From positions 1 through 64,000 of the forward strand of contig JACRBG010000026.1 of the NCBI GenBank assembly GCA_016234595.1: a stretch of DNA of 64,000 nt, written 5' to 3'. A program made the position numbers and the translations under genes. The notes beneath the pieces are model-generated. The model saw only the letters and a program-made list of their open reading frames with translations, searched no databases and had not been told where the DNA came from. Shown here piece by piece: positions 42,306 through 51,140 of the stretch. The DNA is from Chloroflexota bacterium (GTDB lineage Bacteria; Chloroflexota; Anaerolineae; Aggregatilineales; J027). The stretch's first letter is position 1. Every line of letters begins with the position of its first letter.

Positions 42306-42447
42306 AGAATTAGTTGAATGAATTTTTCACTTATTGATTTATCACAGATGCACTGGTATACTTTCTGGCGAAATCAAGACATAGTGATAGGTTTCCCCAA
42401 CATACGACATTCCCAACTCGACAACCGAGTTTGAATTAAATTCTAAT
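42303..42447. promoter_or_regulatory. Paired inverted 9-mers flanking the suf promoter
   Basis: ATTAGAATT at 42303-42311 and its reverse complement AATTCTAAT at 42439-42447 bracket the nearer promoter. They could be operator half-sites for a redox or iron regulator, but both are AT-rich and might be chance. Confidence 0.25.
42334..42362 (+). promoter_or_regulatory. Main promoter candidate of the suf operon
   Basis: TTGATT (42334-42339), 17-base spacer, TATACT (42357-42362) preceded by TGG as an extended -10. The leader to sufC would be about 100 bases. Confidence 0.6.
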
Positions 42448-42471
42448 ATCTCAGGAGGACTTCAAGCAATT

Positions 42472-43254
42472 ATGGGCGCGACCCTCGAAATCCGAAACTT
42501 ACACGTCAGCATCAATGGTACTCCCATTCTCAAAGGGGTTAATCTGACGCTTAATCAGGGCGAAACACACGCACTGATGGGGCCGAATGGCTCTGGTAAA
42601 AGCACGCTTGCATATGCACTGATGGGCCATCCCGCCTATACCGTTGACGCGGGGCAGGTTATTTTTGATGGTGTTGAGGTGTTAGAACTAGAGGCCGATG
42701 AACGAAGCCGTCTGGGTCTATTTCTCGCTTTCCAATACCCAGTTGCGGTTCCGGGGGTCTCTGTGGCGAACTTCCTCCGCAGCGCCATCAATTCTCGTCG
42801 CAAATCAATCAACGCCGAAGATCAAGGCATTACCATCCCACAGTTCCGCAAATTGCTGACCCAAAAGATGGATTTGCTCGGCATTGACCACAAATTCGCT
42901 GGCCGCTATCTCAATGAAGGTTTTTCGGGTGGTGAGAAAAAACGCAACGAAATTTTGCAGCTTGCTACCCTTGAACCACGTGTTGCTATTCTTGATGAAA
43001 CTGACTCGGGTCTCGACATTGACGCTTTGCGGATTGTGGCCGATGGGGTCAATAAGCTCAAAGGGCCAGATTTGGGTGTCTTAATCATCACCCACTACAA
43101 ACGGATGTTAGATTATCTGCAACCGGAGCACATCCACTTAATGATGGATGGGCGTATTGTAGAAAGTGGCGGCCCAGAACTCGCCGAAGAGGTTGAAGCA
43201 GCAGGCTATAAGCCGTTCTTTGAAAAACACGGCGTCGAAGTAACCGAAGAGTAA
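42472..43254 (+). CDS. sufC: Fe-S cluster assembly ATPase SufC
   Basis: A 260-residue ABC-type ATPase that powers the SufBCD scaffold. Walker A is GPNGSGKSTLAYALMGHP, the signature is GFSGGEKKRNEILQ and Walker B is VAILDETDSGLDID. The Q-loop reads LAFQYPVAVPGVS, typical of SufC. AGGAGG lies 13 bases before the ATG, a long spacing. It is the first gene of the suf operon; sufB starts 23 bases after its stop. Confidence 0.97.
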   Translation: MGATLEIRNLHVSINGTPILKGVNLTLNQGETHALMGPNGSGKSTLAYALMGHPAYTVDAGQVIFDGVEVLELEADERSRLGLFLAFQYPVAVPGVSVANFLRSAINSRRKSINAEDQGITIPQFRKLLTQKMDLLGIDHKFAGRYLNEGFSGGEKKRNEILQLATLEPRVAILDETDSGLDIDALRIVADGVNKLKGPDLGVLIITHYKRMLDYLQPEHIHLMMDGRIVESGGPELAEEVEAAGYKPFFEKHGVEVTEE

Positions 43255-43277
43255 TTGGTAATTGAGGAGCAGTGAAT

Positions 43278-44708
43278 ATGAGCGAACGGCTGACAAATGA
43301 CGAAAAAGCCTTACGTTATATCAATGATGAGTATCTAACCAAATACGGTTTCCACGACACTGAGGAATTCTATTCCATTAAGCGTGAAAAGGGTCTCAGT
43401 GAGGAAGTAGTCCGTTGGATCAGCGCCCTCAAAGGTGAGCCAGAGTGGATGACCGATTTTCGGGTTCGCGCCTATCACACCTTTTTAGGCAAATCTATGC
43501 CAACATGGGGTGCTGACCTGAGCGGTATTGATTTTGACGATATTCGCTATTTTGTCCGAGCAACGGATCGACAGGAAAGCTCATGGGATGAAGTGCCCAC
43601 TGAGATTAAAGACACCTTTGATAAATTAGGTATCCCAGAGGCCGAGCAAAAATTCCTCAGCGGCGTCGGTGCTCAATATGAATCCGAAATGGTCTATCAC
43701 AAAGTACGTGAAGACCTTGAAAACAAGGGCGTGTTGTTCCTTGATATGGATTCAGGCCTACGCGAACATCCCGAATTGGTACGCGAATATTTTGGCACGA
43801 TTATCCCTTCCACCGATAACAAATTTGCTGCTTTGAATAGCGCCGTTTGGTCGGGTGGCAGTTTTATCTATGTTCCACCGGGGGTACATATTGATCTGCC
43901 GCTACAAGCGTATTTTCGCATCAACACCGAAAACATGGGCCAGTTTGAGCGTACCCTGATTATTGTGGATGAAGGGGCGTTTGTGCATTATGTCGAAGGC
44001 TGTACCGCCCCCGTGTGGAAATCGGACAGCCTGCACAGTGCAGTGGTGGAAATCATTGTCAAAAAGGGCGGACGTTGCCGCTATACCACCATTCAAAACT
44101 GGTCGGGCAACGTCTATAACCTCGTGACCAAGCGCGCGGTTGCCTATCAAAACGCAACGATGGAATGGGTTGATGCCAATCTCGGCTCTAAAGTAACTAT
44201 GAAATACCCCGCCGTCTATCTAATGGAACCCGGTGCTCATGGCGAAGTATTGAGCATCGCCTTCGCAGGCAGCGGTCAGCATCAAGATGCAGGTGGTAAA
44301 ATTGTCCACGTCGCACCTAACACCACCAGTCGTATCATCAGCAAGTCCATTTCCAAAGATGATGGACGTGCCAGCTATCGTGGTCTATTGAAAGTACATG
44401 AGGGCGCGACTGGTGTGCGCAGCAATGTAGTCTGTGACGCGCTCTTGTTGAATCCAGAAAGCCGTTCCGACACCTATCCCTACATCGAGGTCGAGGAAAA
44501 CGACGTGACGATTGGGCACGAAGCCAGCGTCAGCAAAGTGGGTGAAGAGCAATTGTTCTACCTAATGAGTCGCGGGTTAAGCGAAGCCGAAGCCAACACG
44601 ATGGTCGTCAATGGCTTTATTGAACCGCTGGCGAAAGAATTGCCCATCGAGTTTTCGTTGGAACTGCGCCGCCTGATTGAGATTCAGCTAGAAGGCAGTG
44701 TAGGCTAG
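43278..44708 (+). CDS. sufB: Fe-S cluster scaffold protein SufB
   Basis: A 476-residue SufB, the subunit on which new clusters are built with SufC and SufD. Conserved blocks are present: [44 protein letters not shown], and the C-terminal [30 protein letters not shown] at 43278 has AGGAG 8 bases upstream; the GTG two codons earlier is too close. A hairpin (44741-44764) separates it from sufD. Confidence 0.97.
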   Translation: MSERLTNDEKALRYINDEYLTKYGFHDTEEFYSIKREKGLSEEVVRWISALKGEPEWMTDFRVRAYHTFLGKSMPTWGADLSGIDFDDIRYFVRATDRQESSWDEVPTEIKDTFDKLGIPEAEQKFLSGVGAQYESEMVYHKVREDLENKGVLFLDMDSGLREHPELVREYFGTIIPSTDNKFAALNSAVWSGGSFIYVPPGVHIDLPLQAYFRINTENMGQFERTLIIVDEGAFVHYVEGCTAPVWKSDSLHSAVVEIIVKKGGRCRYTTIQNWSGNVYNLVTKRAVAYQNATMEWVDANLGSKVTMKYPAVYLMEPGAHGEVLSIAFAGSGQHQDAGGKIVHVAPNTTSRIISKSISKDDGRASYRGLLKVHEGATGVRSNVVCDALLLNPESRSDTYPYIEVEENDVTIGHEASVSKVGEEQLFYLMSRGLSEAEANTMVVNGFIEPLAKELPIEFSLELRRLIEIQLEGSVG

Positions 44709-44740
44709 TCCGCACTGCATAAATTTTTATGATTTTTCAT

Positions 44741-44764
44741 AAGGGCGGTTTGTAGATCGCCCTT
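44741..44764 (+). terminator. Intercistronic hairpin between sufB and sufD
   Basis: AAGGGCG, 10-base loop, CGCCCTT. It is followed by ATTCC rather than a T-run, so it may be a partial terminator or an RNA-processing site. Confidence 0.35.
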
Positions 44765-44800
44765 ATTCCATGAGTGATATAACTGGAGTGATGAAGAACT

Positions 44801-46168
44801 GTGACGACAACAACTGTTAGTCGCCGAGCCAAGCGCGAAATTGTTGCCCCGCCTTTCCAATGGACTACCATTTTGGAACGGGCGCAGGCGGCTGGCGAAC
44901 CCGATTGGGTCATCGAACTCCGCCAGCAAGCATGGGCCACCTATGAATCTATGCCTATGCCTAATCAGCGGGACGAGGCGTGGCGACGCACCGATTACAG
45001 CCATATCAACTGGAACAGCGCTGGACATTTTGCGATCCCCAATGGGGCGACAGTCGAGCATATCCCTGCCGAAAATCGTGCCCCGCTCATTGGCGATGAA
45101 CAAGGTGGCTTGGTCGCGTGGATGGATGGCAAACTCGTCCACCGTGAATTGAATGAAAAAATTACCAAGCAGGGGGTCATTTTCACCGATTTGCATACCG
45201 CAATTCGCGATCATGCCGATTTGGTGAAAAAGCACTTATTCCAAAAAGCCCTCAAGGCAAGTGAAGGTAAATTTGCGGCCCTGCACACAGCTGCATGGAC
45301 GCACGGTTTGTTTATCTATGTACCGCGCAACGCCGTCGTCGAGTTACCCTTGCACAGCATTTTCTATAGCGAACAAACAGGCGCGACATTAGGCCATGTC
45401 TTAGTCGTATTAGAAGAAGGCGCACAGGCTACGATTCTGCACGAATATCTCTCCCCGGAGGGCGATAACCATGCCAGCTATATCGGCGGCACAGAATTGC
45501 TGGTAGGAAACGCCGCCAATCTGCGCTATGTCAGCCTACAAAGCTGGGGCCATAATATGTATGAGTTCAGTCACGGGCGCGGTCATGTGGCCCGCGATGG
45601 TCAACTCGACTGGATTGTGGGCAGTATGGGTAGCAAACTGACCAAGGCGTTTATGCAGATTGCGCTCGACGGACAAGGCTCGTGGGGTCGTATGAGCGGG
45701 ATGTTCTTTGCTGATGGCAATCAACTGCTCGACCATGATACCTATCAATCGCATAATGCCCCTCATACTACCAGTGATCTCCTCTTTAAGTCAGCGTTGA
45801 AGGACGAAGCCCACAGCGTTTGGCGGGGGAATATCCGGGTAATGCCGGGAGCAATTAAGACGGATGGTTTCCAAGCCAACCGCAACATGCTCATGAGCGA
45901 CACTGCTCGTGCCGACAGCATCCCCGGTTTGGAAATCGAAGCTGATGATGTGCGTTGCACTCACGCCGCTACCGTTGGGCAAATGGAAGAAGAATACATC
46001 TTCTATCTAATGACTCGTGGTGTCCCGCGCATCGAGGCCGAGCGATTGTTCCTAAACGGCTATTTTTGGGACGTATTGGAGCGCATCCCCTTTGAGGATG
46101 TACAGAATCGCTTGCTGGCGGATGTGGATCGCAAGCTGCTGGGAATGCACACCGCCAAAAACAAATAA
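44801..46168 (+). CDS. sufD: Fe-S cluster assembly protein SufD
   Basis: A 455-residue SufD, the SufB paralogue of the SufBC2D complex. Matching blocks are FAALHTAAWTHGLFIYVPRNAVVELPLHSIF, NRNMLMSDTARADSIPGLEIEADDVRCTHAATVGQ and FYLMTRGVPRIEAE. The start is GTG at 44801, the only plausible one, with only a weak upstream ribosome site. It lies 92 bases after sufB. Confidence 0.95.
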   Translation: MTTTTVSRRAKREIVAPPFQWTTILERAQAAGEPDWVIELRQQAWATYESMPMPNQRDEAWRRTDYSHINWNSAGHFAIPNGATVEHIPAENRAPLIGDEQGGLVAWMDGKLVHRELNEKITKQGVIFTDLHTAIRDHADLVKKHLFQKALKASEGKFAALHTAAWTHGLFIYVPRNAVVELPLHSIFYSEQTGATLGHVLVVLEEGAQATILHEYLSPEGDNHASYIGGTELLVGNAANLRYVSLQSWGHNMYEFSHGRGHVARDGQLDWIVGSMGSKLTKAFMQIALDGQGSWGRMSGMFFADGNQLLDHDTYQSHNAPHTTSDLLFKSALKDEAHSVWRGNIRVMPGAIKTDGFQANRNMLMSDTARADSIPGLEIEADDVRCTHAATVGQMEEEYIFYLMTRGVPRIEAERLFLNGYFWDVLERIPFEDVQNRLLADVDRKLLGMHTAKNK

Positions 46169-46183
46169 ACAGTTATCTATAGG

Positions 46184-46206
46184 GGCAGGTCACACACCTG
46201 CCTTTA
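46184..46206 (+). terminator. Hairpin after sufD
   Basis: GGCAGGT, 5-base loop, ACCTGCC, then TTTATAAT. A moderate terminator that could split the operon into segments. Confidence 0.45.
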
Positions 46207-46230
46207 TAATATTGGGGAGAGAAAACCGTC

Positions 46231-47082
46231 ATGTCCAACTCTGGCTATGCCCATCCGGATGCGCTGGTTGATACTGATTGGGTAGCCCAACATCTGAGCG
46301 ATCCAGAAGTACGTATTGTCGAATCGAACGAAGACCCACTGCTCTATGCCTCCGGTCATATTCCCGGTGCCATTCAAATTGACTGGGTAACGGATTTAAA
46401 TGACCAAATCCGCCGTGACTATCTTGACCGTAAATCATTTGAGACCTTAATGTCCAAACACGGCATTAGCAACAATACCAAAGTTGTCTTTTATGGCGAT
46501 AAAAATAATTGGTGGGCCTGCTATGCTTTTTGGGTATTTCAACTATTTGGACACACTAATGCCGCCATTATGAATGGGGGACGACTAAAATGGGTCGAAG
46601 AGCAACGCCCCGTCACCAAAGAAGTACCTCACTATGCGGCGTCTACTTATCAGGCCCAAGAACGCTCGGATTATAAGGTCCGTGCCTTCCGCGATCAGGT
46701 TTTGGGCCATGTTAATGCTCACCTGCCGTTGATTGATGTTCGTAGCCCCGGCGAATTTAAAGGCGAACTGACCCATATGCCCGATTATCCCCAAGAGGGT
46801 GCGCTTCGGGCTGGGCATATTCCCGGCGCTAAGAGCATTCCTTGGAGCAAGGCCGCCCAGTCGGACGGTACATTTAAATCACCCGAAGATCTTAAAGGCC
46901 TCTATGAACAAGATAACGGGTTTTCCCCCAGCCAAAACATCGTCACCTATTGCCGCATTGGGGAACGCTCCGCGCATACATGGTTTGTCTTGACCTACTT
47001 GCTAGGTTATCCTAATGTACGCAACTACGATGGCAGTTGGACAGAGTGGGGCAATTCTGTCGGCGTGCCAATCGAGAAATAG
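46231..47082 (+). CDS. Sulfurtransferase (two rhodanese domains, SseA/TST-like)
   Basis: A 283-residue tandem rhodanese. The N-terminal domain (about 10-120; [31 protein letters not shown]) has no active Cys. The C-terminal domain carries the catalytic loop [12 protein letters not shown]. Such proteins move sulfane sulfur from thiosulfate or mercaptopyruvate to acceptors such as cyanide or thiols. Its place inside the suf cluster suggests a second sulfur feed for SufS or SufE. GGGGAGAG precedes the ATG. Its stop is 15 bases from sufE. Confidence 0.9.
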   Translation: MSNSGYAHPDALVDTDWVAQHLSDPEVRIVESNEDPLLYASGHIPGAIQIDWVTDLNDQIRRDYLDRKSFETLMSKHGISNNTKVVFYGDKNNWWACYAFWVFQLFGHTNAAIMNGGRLKWVEEQRPVTKEVPHYAASTYQAQERSDYKVRAFRDQVLGHVNAHLPLIDVRSPGEFKGELTHMPDYPQEGALRAGHIPGAKSIPWSKAAQSDGTFKSPEDLKGLYEQDNGFSPSQNIVTYCRIGERSAHTWFVLTYLLGYPNVRNYDGSWTEWGNSVGVPIEK

Positions 47083-47097
47083 TAAGGTGAATTGGCT

Positions 47098-47556
47098 ATG
47101 GCAGATATTAGTGAATATCCCGAGACTTTACGCGATGTAATGGAGATGTTCGAGAATATTGATGAGCATGGGCGGGCTGAAATCCTGCTAGATTACAGCA
47201 GTCAATTTCACGAAGTGCCTAGCTACATCGCCCAGCGGCCTTTTCCAGAAGACCATCGAGTACAACGGTGCGAATCGGAGGCCTACGTCTTTACCGAACC
47301 CAACCCCAATGGCGGTATCAATTTCTATTTCGCGGTCGAAAATCCCCAAGGGGTATCCGCCAAAGCGCTGGCAGCCATTTTGCAAGAATCATTAATGGGA
47401 GCAAATGCAGCGACCATCAAGGCTGTTCCACACGATATTGTATTTCGGCTGTTTGGCAAGCGGATTTCGATGGGCAAAGGCGAGGGCCTCTTAGGGATGG
47501 TCTCTTTGCTGAAATATTTTGCTGAACTGACTGAGAAGGAACAAAAATCCGAATGA
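47098..47556 (+). CDS. sufE: Cysteine desulfuration protein SufE
   Basis: A 152-residue SufE that takes the persulfide from SufS. The active-site strand HRVQRCESEAYVF holds the Cys, and the fold is shown by ISEYPETLRDVMEMFENI at the N-terminus and FGKRISMGKGEGLLGMV near the C-terminus. ATG at 47098 has AAGGTGA 7 bases upstream; TTG at 47092 is less likely. Its stop overlaps the sufS start (ATGA). Confidence 0.92.
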   Translation: MADISEYPETLRDVMEMFENIDEHGRAEILLDYSSQFHEVPSYIAQRPFPEDHRVQRCESEAYVFTEPNPNGGINFYFAVENPQGVSAKALAAILQESLMGANAATIKAVPHDIVFRLFGKRISMGKGEGLLGMVSLLKYFAELTEKEQKSE

Positions 47557-48809
47557 CCACATCTACCCCCGCCATCACATGGGATATTGAAGCTGTACGG
47601 GCTGATTTTCCGATTCTTGACCAAGAAGTCCATCCCGGCAAGCAACTGGTATTTTTAGATAGTGCTGCCAGCAGCCAAAAGCCGGTGCAGGTCATCGAGT
47701 CCATGAATCATTACTATCGCCACACCCATGCCAATGTACATCGGGGGGTGCATGTCTTAAGCGAAGCCGCCACTGCCTTGTATGAAGAGTCACGGGGTAA
47801 GGTGCAGAAATTTATCAATGCCGCCTCGCGCAAGGAAATTATCTTCACCCGCAACACCACCGAAAGCATGAACCTGATTGTACAAACATGGGGTCGTGCC
47901 AATCTCGGCCCCAACGATGTCATAGTCTTGAGTGTGATGGAACATCATGCCAATCTGACCTCATGGCATATCTTGCAACAGGAAAAAGGCTTCCGTATCC
48001 GTTATGTCCCCATTACCCCTGATTTCCATCTCGACATGGAAGCCTATCAGCAAATCTTGCGTGAAGAGCCAATTAAGGCCGTCAGCATCATGCACGTCAG
48101 TAATGTCATGGGCACAGTCAACCCAATGGCGGAAATTGCACGATTGGCGCATGAAGCGGGGGCAATAGTCATTGGCGACGGGGCCCAAAGTGTCCCCCAC
48201 ATGCCCGTTGATGTGCAAGCCCTCAATGTAGATTTTTACGCTTTCAGTGGTCACAAAATGTGTGGCCCAACGGGAGTCGGCATCCTATATGGCAAAAGAG
48301 CTTTGTTAGAAGCTATGCCACCATGGATGGGCGGTGGGGATATGATTCGTCGTGTCACGCTTGAAGGCTCAACCTTCAACGACCTACCCTATAAATTTGA
48401 AGCAGGCACACCCGCAATTGCCGAAGGTGTCGGCATGGGTGCGGCGGTAGATTATCTAAGCGCATTGGGTATGGAGCGCATTCATGCCTATGAACAGGAA
48501 ATCGCTGACTATTTGCATGACCGCCTAGCGGAGGTGCCGGGGTTGCGCCTATTTAATCCTGATGCCCCCCATCGCAGCGCCGTCGCTACATTTACCTTAG
48601 ACGACATTCACGCCCACGATATGGCCCAGATTTTGGATGCTGAGGGTGTTGCTGTTCGTGCGGGACACCATTGCGCGATGCCGCTGCATCAACATTTCAA
48701 TGTCCCTGCTACCAGCCGCGCCAGTTTTTACCTCTACAATTCTTTGTCAGAAGTGGATAAACTGGTAGAGGCGCTCTATGCCGCCAAACGACGTTTCAGT
48801 CGGAAATAG
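47553..48809 (+). CDS. sufS: Cysteine desulfurase SufS
   Basis: A 418-residue PLP-dependent class II desulfurase that takes sulfur from cysteine. The PLP Lys lies in FSGHKMCGPTGVG and the catalytic Cys in RAGHHCAMP on the short loop of the SufS group. It is coupled to sufE by a 4-base overlap, and sufU follows after 12 bases. Both are known SufS partners in different lineages. Confidence 0.96.
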   Translation: MTTSTPAITWDIEAVRADFPILDQEVHPGKQLVFLDSAASSQKPVQVIESMNHYYRHTHANVHRGVHVLSEAATALYEESRGKVQKFINAASRKEIIFTRNTTESMNLIVQTWGRANLGPNDVIVLSVMEHHANLTSWHILQQEKGFRIRYVPITPDFHLDMEAYQQILREEPIKAVSIMHVSNVMGTVNPMAEIARLAHEAGAIVIGDGAQSVPHMPVDVQALNVDFYAFSGHKMCGPTGVGILYGKRALLEAMPPWMGGGDMIRRVTLEGSTFNDLPYKFEAGTPAIAEGVGMGAAVDYLSALGMERIHAYEQEIADYLHDRLAEVPGLRLFNPDAPHRSAVATFTLDDIHAHDMAQILDAEGVAVRAGHHCAMPLHQHFNVPATSRASFYLYNSLSEVDKLVEALYAAKRRFSRK

Positions 48810-48821
48810 GGCAAGGGAAAC

Positions 48822-49211
48822 ATGGACTTCTATCAGGAAAATATCATAGATCACGGTCATCACCCTCATAATTGGGGATTGCTGACCGATTATCAACTGC
48901 ACGCGGCAGACGAAAACCCCTTATGCGGTGATCAACTTGAAATAACACTCAAAGTTGATGAAAATGACATTGTCCAACAAATCGGCTGGAGCGGTCAAGG
49001 TTGCTTAATTAGCCAAGCCACCGCCTCGATCTTGGGTGATGAACTCATTGGTAAATCTTTGGATGAAGTTAAGCACATTACCAGCGATGAGGTCTTGGAA
49101 ATGCTCGGCATTCCAATCACCATGAGTCGCCGCAAGTGCGCCTTGTTATCACTTAAGGTTGCCAAAGCCGCGGCCTATAACGTAGAACGTTGGACGGGTG
49201 ATGATGAGTAA
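48822..49211 (+). CDS. sufU: Zinc-dependent sulfur transfer protein SufU
   Basis: A 129-residue SufU/IscU-fold protein. The three conserved Cys sites are NPLCGDQ, GQGCLIS and RRKCALL. The stretch between the second and third Cys is longer than in IscU, which marks the SufU branch that takes persulfide from SufS through a zinc site. It is the last classical suf gene and overlaps the start of the Clp_N-M50 gene. Confidence 0.9.
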   Translation: MDFYQENIIDHGHHPHNWGLLTDYQLHAADENPLCGDQLEITLKVDENDIVQQIGWSGQGCLISQATASILGDELIGKSLDEVKHITSDEVLEMLGIPITMSRRKCALLSLKVAKAAAYNVERWTGDDE

Positions 49212-50637
49212 TTTTTTAGATGCCCTCACACCCGATGCCGTACACTCGCTCGAATCAGCCGTGACCACTGCCCGTGCCCGCCACAACCCCTATTTGGACA
49301 GTGAACATTTGCTGCTAGGGGTTCTGAGCAATGAACTTGCCCAACAAGCTCTCCATGTGGGTGGTGTGTCGGCAGATCAGATGATGGCAGCCATCACCAA
49401 CCAAATGAGCATAGTGCGTGATGAACCCCTTAATCTGACCAAAGGCCTAACGAGCGAGGCCCGCTTAAACTTTGCTCAAGCAGGCCGTGAAGCCCATCAG
49501 ATGGGGCATGATTTTTTATGTAGCGGGCATATTTTATTAGGGGTTCTACAACGTCCCAGCGGTTTTTTAGAGGGCATTTTTAAAGACCTACCCAAATTCG
49601 ATCTTGTGAAGATACGCGCCTATATCCAAGCGAATGTGGAAGAGCCATCGGGTATTTTCAGCAAAAAATGGCGACCCAGTACGTGGGAATTTGCCAATGT
49701 TTTTGCTGGGCTTGGTATCCCTTCTAATGGAAATTCGCAGGTGCGTAACAAAAATTCGATGCGCCCTGTGCCATCCCCCCAACCCAACCGTTCTGGTGCA
49801 ATCCAAGCGACCCGTACAGCCAAGCTGACCCCACGTCCAAATCAACAATCGCATGGTGGTGGTCTTTCGACATGGCAAACGCTACTGATTGCGGCGGGGA
49901 TAGTCGTGATGGTCGCTTATGGGGCCGTCTTATATCCCGATGTCACAGTCCCATTCGTGATTGTTTTGGGAGGATGGATTATCTCCTTGACCTTACACGA
50001 ATTTGCTCACGCATTGGTGGCTTATTGGGGAGGCGACCACACCGTCGTTGAAAAGGGGTATCTTACCCTCAACCCACTCAAATATACCCATCCATTCTTA
50101 AGTATCATCCTACCATTGATTTTCCTATTGGCGGGTGGTATCGGACTTCCGGGAGGGGCGGTTTATATTGAACGACACCGCTTACGTAGTAAATGGTGGA
50201 ATAGTGCGGTTTCGGCAGCTGGCCCATTTGCCAACTTGATTTGCCTTATTATTTTCTCTGCCCCCTTTTGGTTGGGTTACGTTACAATTCAACGTATAAT
50301 TGATCGGCCTAATCTATGGTTCGCACTGGCCTTTTTGGTGTTCTTGGAAGTAACCGCCATTCTTTTTAATTTATTGCCCTTTCCGCCATTAGATGGCTTT
50401 GGCATTATCGAGCCATTTTTGCCCCCCGATATGGCAACGAGCCTGCGTTCACTCGGTTTTGTGGGCTTATTCATCATCATTTTTTTATTCCGCATCCCCA
50501 CTAATACGAGCGGTTCAACACTTGGCGACTCATTTTTTAACCAAGCCGCTGAAATTACTTCTGTCTTTGAGGTAGATAGGGAAGAAGTGCGACAAGGGTA
50601 CATTCGCTTCCGCTTCTGGGATGATAGCAATAACTAG
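49201..50637 (+). CDS. Clp_N repeat domain fused to a site-2 (M50) membrane protease
   Basis: A 478-residue two-part protein. Residues about 5-145 are a double Clp N-domain (NPYLDSEHLLLGVLS, then DFLCSGHILLGVLQ), the substrate- and adaptor-binding module of ClpA/ClpC. A polar linker follows, then a membrane-embedded zinc protease. The zinc motif is LHEFAHALVAYWGGD (HExxH), and the second motif is FNLLPFPPLDGFG. There are four to six membrane segments in all. ATG at 49201 overlaps sufU. I do not know this fusion. It may recruit substrates or a Clp ATPase to the membrane for regulated cleavage. Confidence 0.82.
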   Translation: MMSNFLDALTPDAVHSLESAVTTARARHNPYLDSEHLLLGVLSNELAQQALHVGGVSADQMMAAITNQMSIVRDEPLNLTKGLTSEARLNFAQAGREAHQMGHDFLCSGHILLGVLQRPSGFLEGIFKDLPKFDLVKIRAYIQANVEEPSGIFSKKWRPSTWEFANVFAGLGIPSNGNSQVRNKNSMRPVPSPQPNRSGAIQATRTAKLTPRPNQQSHGGGLSTWQTLLIAAGIVVMVAYGAVLYPDVTVPFVIVLGGWIISLTLHEFAHALVAYWGGDHTVVEKGYLTLNPLKYTHPFLSIILPLIFLLAGGIGLPGGAVYIERHRLRSKWWNSAVSAAGPFANLICLIIFSAPFWLGYVTIQRIIDRPNLWFALAFLVFLEVTAILFNLLPFPPLDGFGIIEPFLPPDMATSLRSLGFVGLFIIIFLFRIPTNTSGSTLGDSFFNQAAEITSVFEVDREEVRQGYIRFRFWDDSNN

Positions 50638-50670
50638 TTTTTACTTACCGTCACATGCTGGAGGTTGAAT

Positions 50671-51000
50671 TTGTCTGATTTTAGAACCATTGCCACCGCC
50701 AACCAACTCCCACCCGGTGAACGTATTGTGGTTACAGTGGATGAAACATATATCGCCGTCTTTAACGTAGGTGGCAATATCTATGCGATTGAAGATGCCT
50801 GTACGCATGACGATGGCCCATTAGCCGAGGGGATACTTATCGAGGATGCCGATAATCCCAAAATCGAATGTGATCGGCACGGCGCGACTTTTGAACTAAA
50901 GACGGGCAAGCCGACTTTTCCAGCGGTTGTACCAGTCAGGCGCTTCCCCGTGCGTGTCGAGGGTGATGCTATTCAGATTGATGTTCAATCCCTTCTTTAA
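50671..51000 (+). CDS. Rieske-type [2Fe-2S] ferredoxin
   Basis: A 109-residue single Rieske domain. Cluster ligands are CTHDDG (C-x-H) and CDRHGATF (C-x-x-H). It is soluble, with no membrane or monooxygenase partner adjacent, so it probably carries electrons for an unlinked enzyme. TTG at 50671 has GGAGG 6 bases upstream; TTG at 50665 abuts it. It lies downstream of the suf genes, which would supply its cluster. Confidence 0.88.
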   Translation: MSDFRTIATANQLPPGERIVVTVDETYIAVFNVGGNIYAIEDACTHDDGPLAEGILIEDADNPKIECDRHGATFELKTGKPTFPAVVPVRRFPVRVEGDAIQIDVQSLL

Positions 51001-51026
51001 AGTATCCCACAACTTCTATAAGAGAG

Positions 51027-51058
51027 ACGGGTCAATCACTTGGCCCGTTTTTGCTTTT
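51027..51058 (+). terminator. Terminator of the Rieske gene
   Basis: ACGGGTC, 8-base loop, GGCCCGT (one G-U pair), then TTTTGCTTTT. Confidence 0.75.
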
Positions 51059-51140
51059 AATTTCAATAACACCCTGCAACCTTTTTTGGTTTTTCACGCT
51101 ACTATCAATAAGCAAATTTTTATGAGTATATCGAGGGTCT

